Below are positions 53,497-64,000 of a DNA stretch of 64,000 nucleotides, one piece after another (the first letter of the stretch is position 1; every line of letters begins with the position of its first letter). The notes beneath the pieces are model-generated. The model saw nothing but the letters and a program-made list of their open reading frames with translations, was not told the origin of the DNA and did no database searches. The position numbers were made by a program, and so were the translations under genes. Origin of the DNA: Montifringilla adamsi (Eukaryota > Chordata > Aves > Passeriformes > Passeridae); NCBI GenBank assembly GCA_017590115.1, contig JAGGNK010012559.1, forward strand, positions 1,967,236 through 2,031,235, given 5' to 3'.

Positions 53497-53944
53497 TGGC
53501 GAGGTGAAGAAAGAAGCAGGTCCTGATGGAGAGTTTTTAATCCAGAGTTTTTATTTTGGTGGCATGGCCTCTGAACCTTGCAACAGCTCCACTGAGCTCT
53601 CCAACCAAACTTTCCACCAGAACCCCGACCCCGTGCTCTGCTCGTCCTTTTACCTGGGGAGAGGGGCAGGGGAGGGGACCCAGGGAGCACCAACCAGGTA
53701 TGAGGGGAGGGGGGCTCAGGTGAGACGGACACCTGGGTGGGCCAATGGCCCCCAGGGACTGGAGAGCATCCTTTGAACCTGCCAATCAGTTGATGCTCCC
53801 CTTGGAATTTCTGGGTTGATAGACAGTGCCCAACAGTGGTCAAGGGTGGGGAAAAGTGGAGGTGATAGACACCCCAACTGGGGAAGGAAACTTCAGGGAG
53901 AAACCAGGGGAAACTGAGGCAAGTCATGACATCACACCACAACA
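53497..53944 (-). mobile_element. solo LTR, GATGTCATGAC-type
   Basis: Read on minus it starts near 'tgttgtggtgtgatgtcatg' (53944), runs through a GC-rich U3 with 'accaatggcccaccc'-type text and 'gcagagcacggggtcggggt', and ends 'tctttcttcacctcgcca' at 53497. A polyadenylation signal AATAAA (plus-strand tttatt at 53550-53555) lies about 55 bp from the end. No direct repeat was found at the flanks. Length about 448 bp; no internal genes. Confidence 0.75.
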
Positions 53945-56357
53945 GAGGGAGGTGGAGAGATGGGAAGGGCTGGAGCTGACCCCTCTGTGGGGCACAGCTG
54001 GGGCAGGACAGCTGGGTTCTCCCCCTTGCCCTGCCAGCGGGGTTTCAGATGGCATGAAAAGGGTTTTCCCCATCTGTCAGCTTTTTGATGCCCAGGACAA
54101 GCATTTCTTTGTGGTGACACCAGCACAGAGCCCTTCCCCAGCGAGGCCCTGGGCAGGCCAGGCTCCCCCAGACACCTCCTGAATGACTAACCTGGTGCTA
54201 CAGAGCAGCATCCTGGGGACACCCCTGGCCCGTGGCCCATCCCCAGGGGGATGCCCCAGGAGCAGTTTCCCTGTTGAGTTCAGTCCAGTGAGCCTCACAG
54301 GAGCATCATTTTGGGTGCCAGCCTATAATAACTTTGGGTGCAAGCCTACCAAAGCTCTTGATGGAGAGGTCAGGTTTAAAGCTGAGGGCTTGCCAGGGGA
54401 AAGGCAGCTGTGTCCTGGTGAGGGACACCAATGAGACAGGAGTGGGCATCTCACTCCAGGTGCCACCCCCTGCTCCAAAGCCCAGCTTGCTGCTCTCAGG
54501 TGTCCTGCTGAGCCATTTTCTTTGTGCCAGGGGCTCAGGGTGTGATGTGGTTCTCCAGAGCTTCTCAGCCTCTCTCTGTGCTGCTCCCTGAGCTCACTCC
54601 CAGGGTGTCCCAGGCCATTTCCCACTGTCCTGGGCACAGTGCCTGTGGGTCCTGTGGACAGGCTGCGCTGGGGGAAATGAAACACAGCTTGGGAGCAGCC
54701 AGGAGCTGAAGGCGCAGAGAACCCCAGAGTGGATGAGGAAAACCAGGGGGAGCAAGCAGCTAATGGGGCGCTCACAAAGCTCCTGAAGATGGCTCAGGTG
54801 CAAACACACGTCTGTGGGGTCTGGTTGTGTGCAGTCCCCCTGCAGTGCTGAGCAGCTGCAGCGGCAGCTCCGTCCCCCAGGAGCCCGTGCCTGCAGCTGC
54901 TCCATGAGCTCCCAGCATCACCAAGCTGGGCACGAGGCAGGCAGATCCTGGGAGATGGGAGAAGGTCTGGCAGGTCATCAAAGGGTTGCAGCTGGAGAGC
55001 CCAAGGTGAGCAGTTTGACAGCAGTTCCTCGAGGTGTGCAGGGCACCAAGGCTCCTCTCGTGTGTGTGTGTGTGTGAGCACAGACACTGCCAGGCCCCTC
55101 AGCACTCCTGGGAGCCACCACCAGCACAACCCCAGCCACGCCAGGGAGGAGAGGCTGCCATCGCCACTGGCACCTCTGAGCTCGATGCCAGATGCCCAGG
55201 AAAAGGCAGCGAGGCCTCAGCAGGGAGCTTCAGCGGCGTCTGCTGCTGCCTGCCAAAATTAACATCACTGACAAAAGGCATGATCCTGAAATTGCACCAC
55301 CAAGCAGATGGATTGCTGGAGTACAGGAGGCTCGCAATGGAAAAGATGAGTAATTCAAGGAGAGCGTGGTGCCAGCGAGCCGAGTGCTTGGCTGCTGCAG
55401 CAGCCTGGGAACCTGGAGTGCTGCCTGTCGCAGGGCTGGGCTCCCCTGGCTCCCCAGCAGAACCTGCAGGACGGTGCTGCAGGGCTCCTGCTGCCACCAG
55501 CGCTGGGGACGCCGAGGGGCACAGGGCACAGCTGGCAGTGCTGGCTCTGCTGTGGGCACACCCTGCCCACGCTGCCCCGAGCAGAGCTGTGGCACTGGTG
55601 TGGGCATGGAGGTGACCCTGCAAGGATCACTCCAGACCTTTAGCCATTCCTGCTGGAGAAAGCCAGGAATGTGCAGGATATCCAGCCGGCTTCTGTCCAG
55701 CAGGGAGAGAGGGGATTGGAGCCTTTGTGCAGCTCCACTTCAAGCACGGCAATGAAATTGTCCCAGAAAGGCTCCCTGAGCCCCCGGTTCTCAGCAAAAC
55801 CCTCACCCTGAACCCTGTGAGGGCTGGCTCATTCCTTCCCTATGAAGTGACTCACGGGAGGATCTGAGGAAATCTGACTTCTTCTGGCACTGAAGAGCAA
55901 GATGGATGAGAAAAGGGACACGCTCCCTCCTCTGACTACTGCTGCCCTTGCTGTCCAGGAGCGTCCTTGTGCAGCCTGTGGGGCTGTGCCAGGGGCTGGG
56001 ATCCATCACCCAGGGCTCATGGATCACAGGTCCTGCCAGCACAGCTCCTGGTTCTGCAGTCAGAGCAGAAAAAGAGGCACAGTCCCTCTAAATGAGCCAG
56101 GACCTCACCTCGCTGCCACCCCACAGCTCTCCCTGCCCTGTCATTAGACCTGGAGTTATTCATTATTCTTTTTCTAAGTACAAATGTACTGAAACCATCC
56201 ACTTGTCAGTGCTGTGACTGTGGTGATGCAAATGTGACACAGCAGGCTGGGACTGGGCACTGAAATTTAAATTAATGGGGGAAAATGAGCTTGCTGGGTT
56301 TTTGGCAGAAGATCTTGGCTGTTCTTGTTGTCCAGTGCCCTGAGGCCATGCTGGGTC
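53945..56357. other. unassigned single-copy DNA
   Basis: About 2.4 kb with no recognised exon or transposon. It contains a (GT)8 at about 55059-55076 and a small A+T-rich part at 56145-56300 that could be a conserved element. Confidence 0.5.
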
Positions 56358-56425
56358 CCTCAGGGACACCAGGAGCAGGCCAGGGACACCAGGAGCAGGG
56401 CAGGGACACCAGGAGCAGGGCACTC
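56358..56425. repeat. short minisatellite, core CAGGGACACCAGGAGCAGG
   Basis: Three and a half copies of a 19-20 bp unit: 'cagggacaccaggagcaggc' and two close variants. Confidence 0.93.
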
Positions 56426-56756
56426 CAGCATGGCTGGGTGTGCAGTTTCCCTGCAGCAAACCCTGTTGGGCCCTCCTGCTCAGCTCCCTGCAGGTCCTGT
56501 CTGACACACTGGAGGAAAGTTTAGGCAGTTCAACATTTCAGCTTTTGGAAAAAAGAGGCAGGAAAAGGAGGGAGGGAGCATTAATCAGCCCCAGCCTAAG
56601 GCCCCTTATCTCAGAATGACGCCCTGCAGTCCGTGAGGGCTGATCCAGCCACGGGCAGGGATCCTGCTGTGGGATCCCTGGGATTAGATGGGCTTTGCTG
56701 TGCCCTGACTGCTCCTGCTCCTCTCCAGCCCCCAGAGCTGGGGCTGTGGGGCAGCA
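56426..56756. other. unassigned spacer
   Basis: No gene recognised. Confidence 0.4.
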
Positions 56757-56962
56757 CCAGGGCTCCTGGTGCCCCAGGGTGAGCTCCTGGTGCCCCAGGG
56801 TGCAGGTCCTGGTGCCCCAGGGTGAGCTCCTGGTGCCCCAGGGTGCAGGTCCTGGTGCCCCAGGGTGAGCTCCTGGTGCCCCAGGGTGCAGGTCCTGATG
56901 CCCCAGGGTGAGCTCCTGGTGCCCCAGGGTGCAGGTCCTGATGCCCCAGGGTGCAGGTCCTG
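56757..56962. repeat. 43-bp minisatellite made of 21- and 22-bp halves
   Basis: Alternating 'gagctcctggtgccccaggg' and 'gcaggtcctggtgccccagg' half-units. The 'gagctcctgg' starts fall at 56781, 56824, 56867 and 56910, giving an exact 43-bp period. A 'cctgatgcccc' variant is shared by the last units. The minus strand gives a His/Pro/Gly/Ala repeat frame that is an artefact. Confidence 0.96.
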
Positions 56963-59524
56963 CCCGCTGCACCCTCCCCTGGGCCAGCAGGTGCTGAGTT
57001 AAAGGGGCACAGCCAAGCCTGGGGCAGCAGACAGCAGCTGGGGGGAGTGGGGGAATGTGGGGGCTGCAGCCCCCTGCCCTCTGGACAGAGCATGCCGGGG
57101 CTGTGGCAGCGCTGCGTGCTGCAAATTCAGCTGGTTGGCATCAGCCCGGCTGGCTGGGTGTGCACCCAGTGCCTTGCCATGCTCATTGAATGTGAGTTAT
57201 CCACCACAAGGAGCTGGGCTGGTTTCTCTGCCTGTGAGGCTGAAAGGGGACCGGGCATTGCTGGGTCCTGCCTCCCTGGGGGTCCCCTAAAGCACCCAGA
57301 GAGGGGGAGCAGGAGATGGGGAGCCCCGTGGACAGGAGCAGTGTGTGTGAGAGAGAGCAGAGAGGGCACGTGTGGATCCCCAGCTCTGGAGCAGAGGAGG
57401 GAGGACACCAGAGCTGGGAGGGCACACAGAAAGGACTCAGGGACAACACCCCAGCGTGGCACTGTGCCTCCCCCAGGGGCTGGGAGGGAGCAGGGACTAA
57501 CAGTGCTCTCCCACCCACCCTGCAAGGGAAAGGTAAGTGTGTGTGAGCACCAGAGAGCAAAACCAAGCCCTATATGTTTAAACTGGCAAGTTCTGTGTTT
57601 GTCATCGAGCTGTAAAATGATACCCGAACAGATGAGGACAGGAACTTCTTGGAAGGCTAAGCACAGACAGCAGGAGTGGGGGAATAGCATTTTGCTTTAT
57701 TTCTTTACATGCAATCCAAGGTTTTTATTTTTTTTTTCCTTGCAGTGTTATATTTTTCTATCCAAAAATGGTTATGAGTCTGCCAGCTCTCAGAAGCAGC
57801 ACTGAGGGCTTGTGCAGTGTCTGACACACCGGGCCCAAGGGCTGGGACACAGCAAAAGGCACAGACAACCAACCCTGGCCTGGAGGGTTAATGGCACAGC
57901 AGAACACGGTGGAAGCACCGTGAGTGTGTGTGCAGGCAGGCTCAGAGCTCACATCCCACACGGACCTGGCCCTTTCCAGCTGGTTTGGCACACAGAGGAC
58001 AGCAGAGCCATGCAGGTGATGCTGAGCTGCAGGCTGGGTGTGTAGAACATGTGCTCCAAGCAGCAGCCCCTGTTTGTCACCAGGATATAGTACCTGCTCC
58101 AGTGGGTGGATAATTTCAGGTGAATGAGAAAAAGCTGCTTTTCCTTTGGGTTCCAGCCATGTGCTGGGTGGGATGATGCTCGCAGCAGTGACTCCTCTCA
58201 GGTGCTGCGTGGTAGGGGCACAGCCACTTCCCCTGGCACATCTCCCCGGGGTTTTTGTCACGCAGAGGTGGTGCCTCGTTTGTCTGGATGCGGATCCTGT
58301 GCGGGGTTATGGGGCGGGGTGTGCACAAAGCAAATTCCTCTCTGCCGTGCTGAGACTGTCAGGAGACAGAGCACGGAGTGACAGCAGGCACGTGAGCTGC
58401 TGATGGTTTTAAGGATGCTCTTTTTTAGCTCAAATTAGGGGAGAATCCTGTATAAAACCCTGAACAAAGCCAGAAAGGTTTATTCGCCACTCATTCTCGG
58501 AGATGCCAGCCAGCCTCTGAGCTGCATTTCAGCTCTCAGTTTGTCCTGAGGCATCGCAAATATCTGACCAGCAATTGGGGTGTCGCCAGGGGAGGGTCAG
58601 AGAGATGAACCTGGGTTCTGGGCACTGACCCCACGTGGTTGCTCACACTTTTCTTCATCCCCCCCAAAAGGCAGCCCTTAGGGAAGGGTGGGTGGGCAGG
58701 GGAGAGGGCAGGGGCCACATCTGCTGTGGGTCCTTCACCCAGCACTGGCTGGGGGTGCCAGCCTGAAGGCAGCAGAGCCCTGACCCTCTGTGAGACCCAG
58801 TCCTGGTGCTTTATGGCCATCACTGTGCCCCAGATTGTGCCAGGGGGTCACAGCCTGCCCAGCTCAACGGTGGGACACCACCAAGGAAGGCGGGCAGAGG
58901 TTTCTCACCCCTGAGGCTCTCCTGAGGGCACACCTCACTTTGTGTGATGTTTGGGAGGGAAAGGGCTGGGAAACCTGAATCGCTGGGGTCAGGAAAGCTG
59001 CAAGAACACGTGGAGGGAAAGAAAACCTCAGTGCCAGTGGAAGAGCAGTGCTCCAAGAGGAGCCAGGCTGTGGCTCCCAGGCTCATCCAGAGTCTTCCTT
59101 CACAGACCGAGATCAAAAAGTGAGGCCACGAGGGAAAGCTCAGTGCACTGAGGGTCCCAGCATTGTCACAGGGTGACACCGAGGGGACATCATGGGGACC
59201 AGGAAGAGTTCATGCTCAGCTGGTGTGTTACAGATGGGTGGGAACCTGGGATGGCAAATTTCTGGAGGCTTTGGGGATCGTGGTGTGGGGTGCTGTCACA
59301 CCAAGGCCACACCAACCCTTTGGAGCTATTGTGGCAGCACAGACACGCTGGTGCCACTGGCTGTGCCAGGCTCAGGTGGTGTCTCAGGATGGTGTCTGTG
59401 CCCCAGGTCAGGCTGGCACTCTGGGAAAAGCCCTCATCCCCCTCCCTGCTGCTCCAGGTCCCCACAAAGCCACGTGTTGGGCCAGGTAAGGGGCTCAACA
59501 GTCAGGTGGCCTCTAGGTTGCTGG
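56963..59524. other. unassigned single-copy DNA
   Basis: About 2.6 kb with no recognised exon, RNA or transposon. A T-rich patch is at 57700-57740. Longest frames have no recognisable domain. Confidence 0.5.
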
Positions 59525-59569
59525 AATACCATTGAAATGGTATTTACAGTGGTATTTCAATACCATTGA
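59525..59569. repeat. nested palindrome cluster
   Basis: AATACCATT (59525-59533) and AATGGTATT (59536-59544) form a perfect 9-bp inverted repeat with a 2-bp gap. TGGTATT (59550-59556) and AATACCA (59559-59565) form a second one. The words also repeat directly, so several alternative hairpins are possible. Confidence 0.93.
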
Positions 59570-59604
59570 AAACACTCTGGGAATGAGGGGATGGGCACAG
59601 CAAG

Positions 59605-59735
59605 CCTCCATCCCACCCTCCCGACACCATCCCACCCTCCCTGCACCATCCCATCCACACCATCCCACCCACCCCACACCATCCCACTCTCCCTGCACCA
59701 TCCCATCCATACCATCCCACCTGCCCCACGCTGTC
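59605..59735. repeat. minisatellite, core CACCATCCCACCCTCCCTG
   Basis: About seven copies of a 16-20 bp unit of the form 'ctgcaccatcccatccacac' or 'cgacaccatcccaccctccc'. The C-rich plus strand and G-rich minus strand give Gly/Trp/Asp/Val repeats on minus as artefacts. Confidence 0.92.
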
Positions 59736-62047
59736 CCAGCCTCCCTGCTCAGCCCAGGGTGGTGCCCAGGGGCTGGAGCAGTGGAGCCCCAGAAGCAGGG
59801 CAGTGTGCTGGCCGTGGGGCAGGGACAGGCAGGGGCTGGGTGCTCACAAACCCTGACACAGCTGGGCTTGGAGCCAGGGCACCGTGTCCTGCCCTCACCC
59901 TCCTCAGCCCAAGGCACACCAGGGCAGGAACTCGCCGGAGTGTCCTGGTCATCTGCAGGTCCAGAGGGATTGTTCCAGCCCCAGGGTTTGAAAAGCCTCC
60001 AGGGAACTGAAGAGGCACAATTAAAAATGTGTCACTGAGAGCCACAGCTCACCACAAACAGCTGGGCAGGGTCGCAAAATCCCAGTTCAGTGACCCCGTG
60101 GTGGTTGCACCTCCCTGCCCAGTGCAGTGGGAGCACTGGGGGTGGCACGTGGGTGTCTGTGCATGCATGTCCCCTGTGCCATGTCAAGGTGAGGGACATC
60201 TGAGGATATCACTGTGCTGCAGCACGGAGCTCTGTGGGCTAACCGAAAACAGATGTATAAAAATAAACAGAAATACTAGAGATGTGATTACCAAGGAAAC
60301 GCATTTCCATACAGGAAAAGGTCCAAAACGACTGTCATTTACTTCCTTTATTTATTTGCATTTATAGAAATGCTCCCACCCAAGGATCTGGGCTCAGTCC
60401 TGCCCAAATCACAGCAAATGGAGCCTGCTGGGCCCTTGCCCCACCACCCAGCACTCACCACATGGGGCCCCTCCCAGGAAGGAAACTGCCCCTCTCTGAT
60501 GGGGCTCTGGAAACTGCTCCCCTTCATTTCCCATCCCTGGCACAGAGATTCCCCACTGGCTTTCCAGGGATCCCCGCAGGGAAGGATTTTCTGGGCTCGC
60601 CATGGGGCAGTTTCCCCTGCACCCAGCTCTGGGCAGCCACAGGGAGTTGGGCACCGAGGGCTGAGGGATGGAGCAAAGGGATGATATCTGGGCAGGGGTG
60701 TGGGGATTTCAACAGACAACATGACGTGGGGAATGAGCTGAGGCAAATCAAAAGGGAAGCATTTTAACTTGCAAGAAATGGAAATGAGAGGAGTGAATTT
60801 GGGTCATGCCAAGGCATTCGTTCTACAGGAAATGAAATGTTTTACAAGCCTTTCCTTTTCTCCCTTTATTTTTCCCTTCCCCCCCCCCCCCTTTTGGGGA
60901 ATTTACAACAATTCTTAAAGAAAGTTTTATTTATAAAATGCACAAAGAAAATATTAGATCTGTCCTTTTTCCCTTGCAGCTGTACACAGCCCTCACACAC
61001 AGCTTCAGTCCAATCTAAATGGCATTGGGGGCTCATTTACCAGCCCCCAGCAAGAAAACAACTGCAAGATTTGCTGGAATTCTCTCAGATTATCATCTTG
61101 CCTCCAAACCTTTCCTGATAGGCACAAGAGGCTGGGCACTGAGCAGGGATGTGAGGGTCTGGCATCAGGACCAGACCCAGTGAGGGGATGAGCCAGCTCC
61201 CTCCCAGGGCCAGGCAGGGGAAATTGGGGTGCAGCAAGCTGGGCAAACCCCGAGGCTCCTCGAGTTCTGGGAGAGGCTGCAAAGGGGCCTGGTTTGGAGA
61301 GAAGGTCTGGGTGGGTTTGGGGGGAATGTGTTTGCTCGTGGTGCAGCTTTGCCTTCCAGAGTCCTGGCTGGTTTGGGCTGGAGGGGCCCCGAAGCTCACC
61401 CAGCTCTCAGCCTGGAGGTGCTGCAGCCCTCAGAGCACGTTCCTGTGGGTGCAGGGACATGCACGGTGCCAGCTCTGGAGCTGCCCTGCTCCAGGGTGGC
61501 AGGAGGGTGCAGCTTGGCAGGACGAGGAGCCCCTGACCTGCAGGAGGGAGGGACAAGGGCCACGCTGCCGTGCTGGAGGGGACATTTGGCACTGCAGACC
61601 TTTTGCTGAGCTCCACCAGCTCTGCCACGGCAGTGTGGGGATCCCACAGGGCTGAGGGCTGGTGCTGTGCCCCAGCAGCTGCAGGGGCTGAGCCAGCAGT
61701 GCCCACACCTTGGCAGGAGCAGCTGCAGGGTGATGACACAGTTTGCTGCTCTGCTCCGCTCTGGCGCTGCCTCTGCCGGGTAATTAGAGCTGACAGGGTG
61801 TGTGCAGAGTTGCTGGGTAATTGCCCACACACCTAAGGTGTGGTGGAAGTCGGGAGGTGAACCAAAACCTTCCACCTGACCTACATGCAGAGGGGCTGCC
61901 CAGCAGCAGCGGGATGAGGAGGTGGAGAGGAGGAAGCGAAAGATGAAACGCTCCTGCAGGCACAGCACAAAGCTGGCCATGCCCTGGGGCTCTGAGAGGG
62001 GACTGAGGTAACCCCCAGCCAGGCTGGAAGGGTCTTGTGTCCATACC
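59736..62047. other. unassigned single-copy DNA
   Basis: About 2.3 kb with no recognised exon or transposon. Two A+T-richer patches lie at 60240-60365 and 60750-61090, the second holding a run of 13 C (60879-60891). The rest is GC-rich. Confidence 0.5.
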
Positions 62048-62438
62048 TGATGAAGGGAGGAATGATCAATCTGACTCCATGTTCTTAGAAGGCTAATTTA
62101 TTATTTTATGATATTATATTATATTATATTATAGAATAATAATATATATACTAATATATACTAAACTATACTAAAGAATATAGAAAGGATACAGACAGAA
62201 GGCTAAAAGATACTACTGAAAAACTCGTGACTCTCTCCAGAGTCTGACACAGCTTGGCCCCTGCTTGGCCAATAAGTAAAAACAATTCACATGCAACCAA
62301 TGAAACAATGAAAACACATTCCAAAGCAGCAAAACACAGGAGAAGCAAATGAGATAATATTGTTTTCCTTTTTCTCTGAGGTTTCTCAGCTTCCCAGGAG
62401 AAGAATCCTGGGAAAGGGGATTTTCCAAAAATATGGCA
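62048..62438 (-). mobile_element. solo LTR, GT-less subfamily (copy 2)
   Basis: 391 bp with TG at one end and CA at the other on the plus strand. It matches 16010-16405 closely. Its A+T middle (62095-62180) has more 'atatt' units than the 16-kb copy. Its 5' part aligns with the GT-bearing family through 'aacctcagagaaaaaggaaa'-like and 'tctcatttgcttctcctgtg'-like text (minus strand). No target duplication is visible and no internal genes lie beside it. Confidence 0.87.
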
Positions 62439-62766
62439 GTGACAGGAAGGGAAGGCAGGGAGCCTGGTGAGAGCATCCCTGCCCTGCTGGGGTGCAGGGG
62501 CTGCTCCAGCCCCACAGCACCATCAGGGAGGGCTGGATGAGCAGGAGCCTCACGTGTAGGACAAGGCAGGTAACGCTCTGCTGGCTGCCCGTGGCTGTGC
62601 CCACATGTTCAGCTGATCAGGTTAAGTGGCTCATTTGCCTGGGAGCAGGGAGCCAAGCACTAATGGCTTTGGACATGCAGCCTGTGCTCTCCAGCCCTTC
62701 TGGGGCTGCTGCAGGTGCTGCAGAGCTGGCCTGGCTCAGGGCAGAGGGGCTGGGGCACAGCTCCTG
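62439..62766. other. unassigned spacer
   Basis: No gene recognised. Confidence 0.4.
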
Positions 62767-62815
62767 GGAAATGGGCCAGGAAATGGGCCAGGAAATGGGC
62801 CAGGAAATGTGCCAG
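62767..62815. repeat. 12-bp minisatellite GGAAATGGGCCA
   Basis: Four tandem copies of 'ggaaatgggcca', the last with T for G. Twelve bp is four codons, so a frame repeats Lys-Trp-Ala-Arg or similar; this is not evidence of a gene. Confidence 0.95.
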
Positions 62816-62899
62816 CCTCTGCAGCCATGGCCTCAACAGAGCGGTGCAGTCCTGGAGGGGCAGCAGGGCTGGTCTGAGGGAACAGGGGGGCTGCTGAGT
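62816..62899. other. unassigned spacer
   Basis: Nothing recognised. Confidence 0.4.
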
Positions 62900-63185
62900 C
62901 AGAGAACCATGAAATCATCATTAAGGTTGGAAAAAACCTCTGAGATTGTTGAGTCTAACTGATCACCCAGCACCACAGCATCCACCACTAACCCATGTCC
63001 CCAGGTGCCACATCCACATACTTTTGAATATTTCCAGGGATGATCATTCCATCACTTACTTGGGCAGCCTGTTGCAATACCTAACCACCTTTTCAGTGAA
63101 GAAATTTTTCCTACTATCTAATCTAAACCTCCCCTGGTGCAATTTGAGGCCATTTCCTCTCATCCTTTCCAGTTCACAACCTTGG
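62900..63185 (-). mobile_element. CR1 LINE, 3' region
   Basis: Plus-strand text 'gaaccatgaaatcatcatta', 'aggttggaaaaaacctctga', 'ccaccactaacccatgtccc', 'tttccagggatgatcattcc' and 'cagtgaagaaatttttccta' is a reversed CR1 3' region, reaching 'ttgaggccatttcctctcat'. It is one of the less GC-rich CR1 copies here. Confidence 0.93.
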
Positions 63186-64000
63186 CAAGCAACTGGAGAG
63201 CAGAGATGAGAGCCAGGTTAGCTCTTTGTTCATCCCCTCAGCTCCCAGAGCTCAGCTCTAATACATACAGAAAGTCTGGGGGCTATAGCAGAGCAGAGGG
63301 ACCAGGAGGAGGAAAGCAAAGCCCAGGTGTCTGTCACATCTTAACCTTGAACCTGCCCTGCCAGAGCAGGAGTGGCCCCTTCCAGCCTTGGCCATCTCAC
63401 TGTGCAGCAGGACTAAATATTCCTGGTGCCACCCCGCAGCCCCTGCCTGTCTCTCTGGCCCACAGAAAGCAGAGATCTTCTGCCTCCAGGTTTGCCTTTC
63501 AGCAGCCCATCCTGCTCGTGTCCCACCTTTCCTCCCCTCCCAGCCTTGCCCTTTCCTGCCAGCTGTGCCTGTCCGTGGTGGGGCCCTGCAGCCCTTCCCT
63601 GCAGCCCGTTCCTCCCGCAGGGATGTGGCTCAGGCAGCGCTCACCACGTGTCTGTATGTCTGTGCTCACTCTCTGAGCTCCCCTGACCATCATCTGCTCT
63701 GCCTTGGCTCTCAAAGCCTGCAGGACAACACCCAAGCCTTGGGTAGAGCCCAGCTCGTGTCCACCCCAGCCCATTCCACAGAAACCAGACCAGGTCACGG
63801 CACTTCAGGCTCAGCTTGCCATCAGCACCGAATTCCCTTCTCCAGCTCTTCAACAAGACAAACTCTGAACTCACCTCCCCTGCCTCTGTCTGGTAGAACA
63901 ATCTGACTGTGATCAGGAGTATCTGTAACACTTGTTCTCCCATCTATGCTCTGGAAGATAAGTTCTCCCATATCCACAGTTCCCAGGATTACTCATTCCT
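63186..64000. other. unassigned single-copy DNA to the window end
   Basis: No gene recognised. On the minus strand near 63890-63990 there is a short splice-like arrangement ('cttatcttccag' ... 'ggggag' then 'gtgagt'), but the peptide is short and undistinguished. Confidence 0.45.

Noticed and set aside
63641..63990. Splice-bounded mini-exon on the minus strand near the window end
   Set aside because: Plausible acceptor and donor words, but the frame is short, frames compete, and it has none of the composition signals of the 39.5-kb candidate.

Overview
The window looks like a non-coding stretch of a bird nuclear chromosome, most likely a songbird. The evidence is at least 26 fragments of CR1 LINEs with the avian 3' end (a 'ttggaagggacc'-type core followed by an 'attctgtg'-type tail), many short LTRs of 300-600 bp with AATAAA or ATTAAA signals and no retroviral interior, no mammalian-type SINEs, and unusually many GC-rich minisatellites. 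No bacterial-style genes, operons, rRNA, tRNA or CRISPR array can be seen. Almost all open frames here are by-products of GC-rich DNA or of tandem repeats whose unit is a multiple of three.

Layout. 1-9 kb: unassigned GC-rich DNA, one dispersed repeat pair (823-1005 and 4985-5160), an 18-bp minisatellite (about 1881-2193), an LTR carrying (GT)24 that abuts a CpG-island-like block (about 3052-3910), and CR1 pieces in both orientations. 9-24 kb: mostly single-copy DNA with small minisatellites, three LTRs (15.1, 16.0 and 21.3 kb, the last with a 4-bp target duplication), a (GGGAAA)n block, a further LTR at 22.5 kb and a 300-bp A+T block at 23.6 kb. 24-37 kb: LTRs at 25.2, 30.5, 34.9 and 35.6 kb, CR1 clusters at 26.9, 29.5 and 36.0 kb, a 20-bp minisatellite with an exact 100-bp higher-order period (32.7 kb) and a perfect 96-bp tandem duplication (34.0 kb). 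37-46 kb: minisatellites at 37.5, 42.5 and 43.0 kb, a 107-bp tandem duplication (40.3 kb), and the only convincing exon candidate, on the minus strand at 39550-39801. 46-53 kb: the least repeat-disrupted part, with three A+T-rich, low-CpG stretches (46.9-47.6, 49.4-49.9, 52.1-52.6 kb) rich in homeodomain and octamer-like sites, which look like conserved non-coding (enhancer-type) DNA. 53-64 kb: an LTR at 53.5 kb, small minisatellites, a palindrome cluster at 59.5 kb, a second member of the 16-kb LTR family at 62.0 kb and a CR1 at 62.9 kb.

How it fits together. This looks like intergenic or large-intron DNA in a GC-rich bird chromosome, perhaps near a developmentally regulated gene. The transposons are 5'-truncated CR1s and solo LTRs; I found no intact element. 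The distinctive features are tandem-repeat structure and LTR relationships, not a new gene system. No gene is named because none is recognised with confidence.
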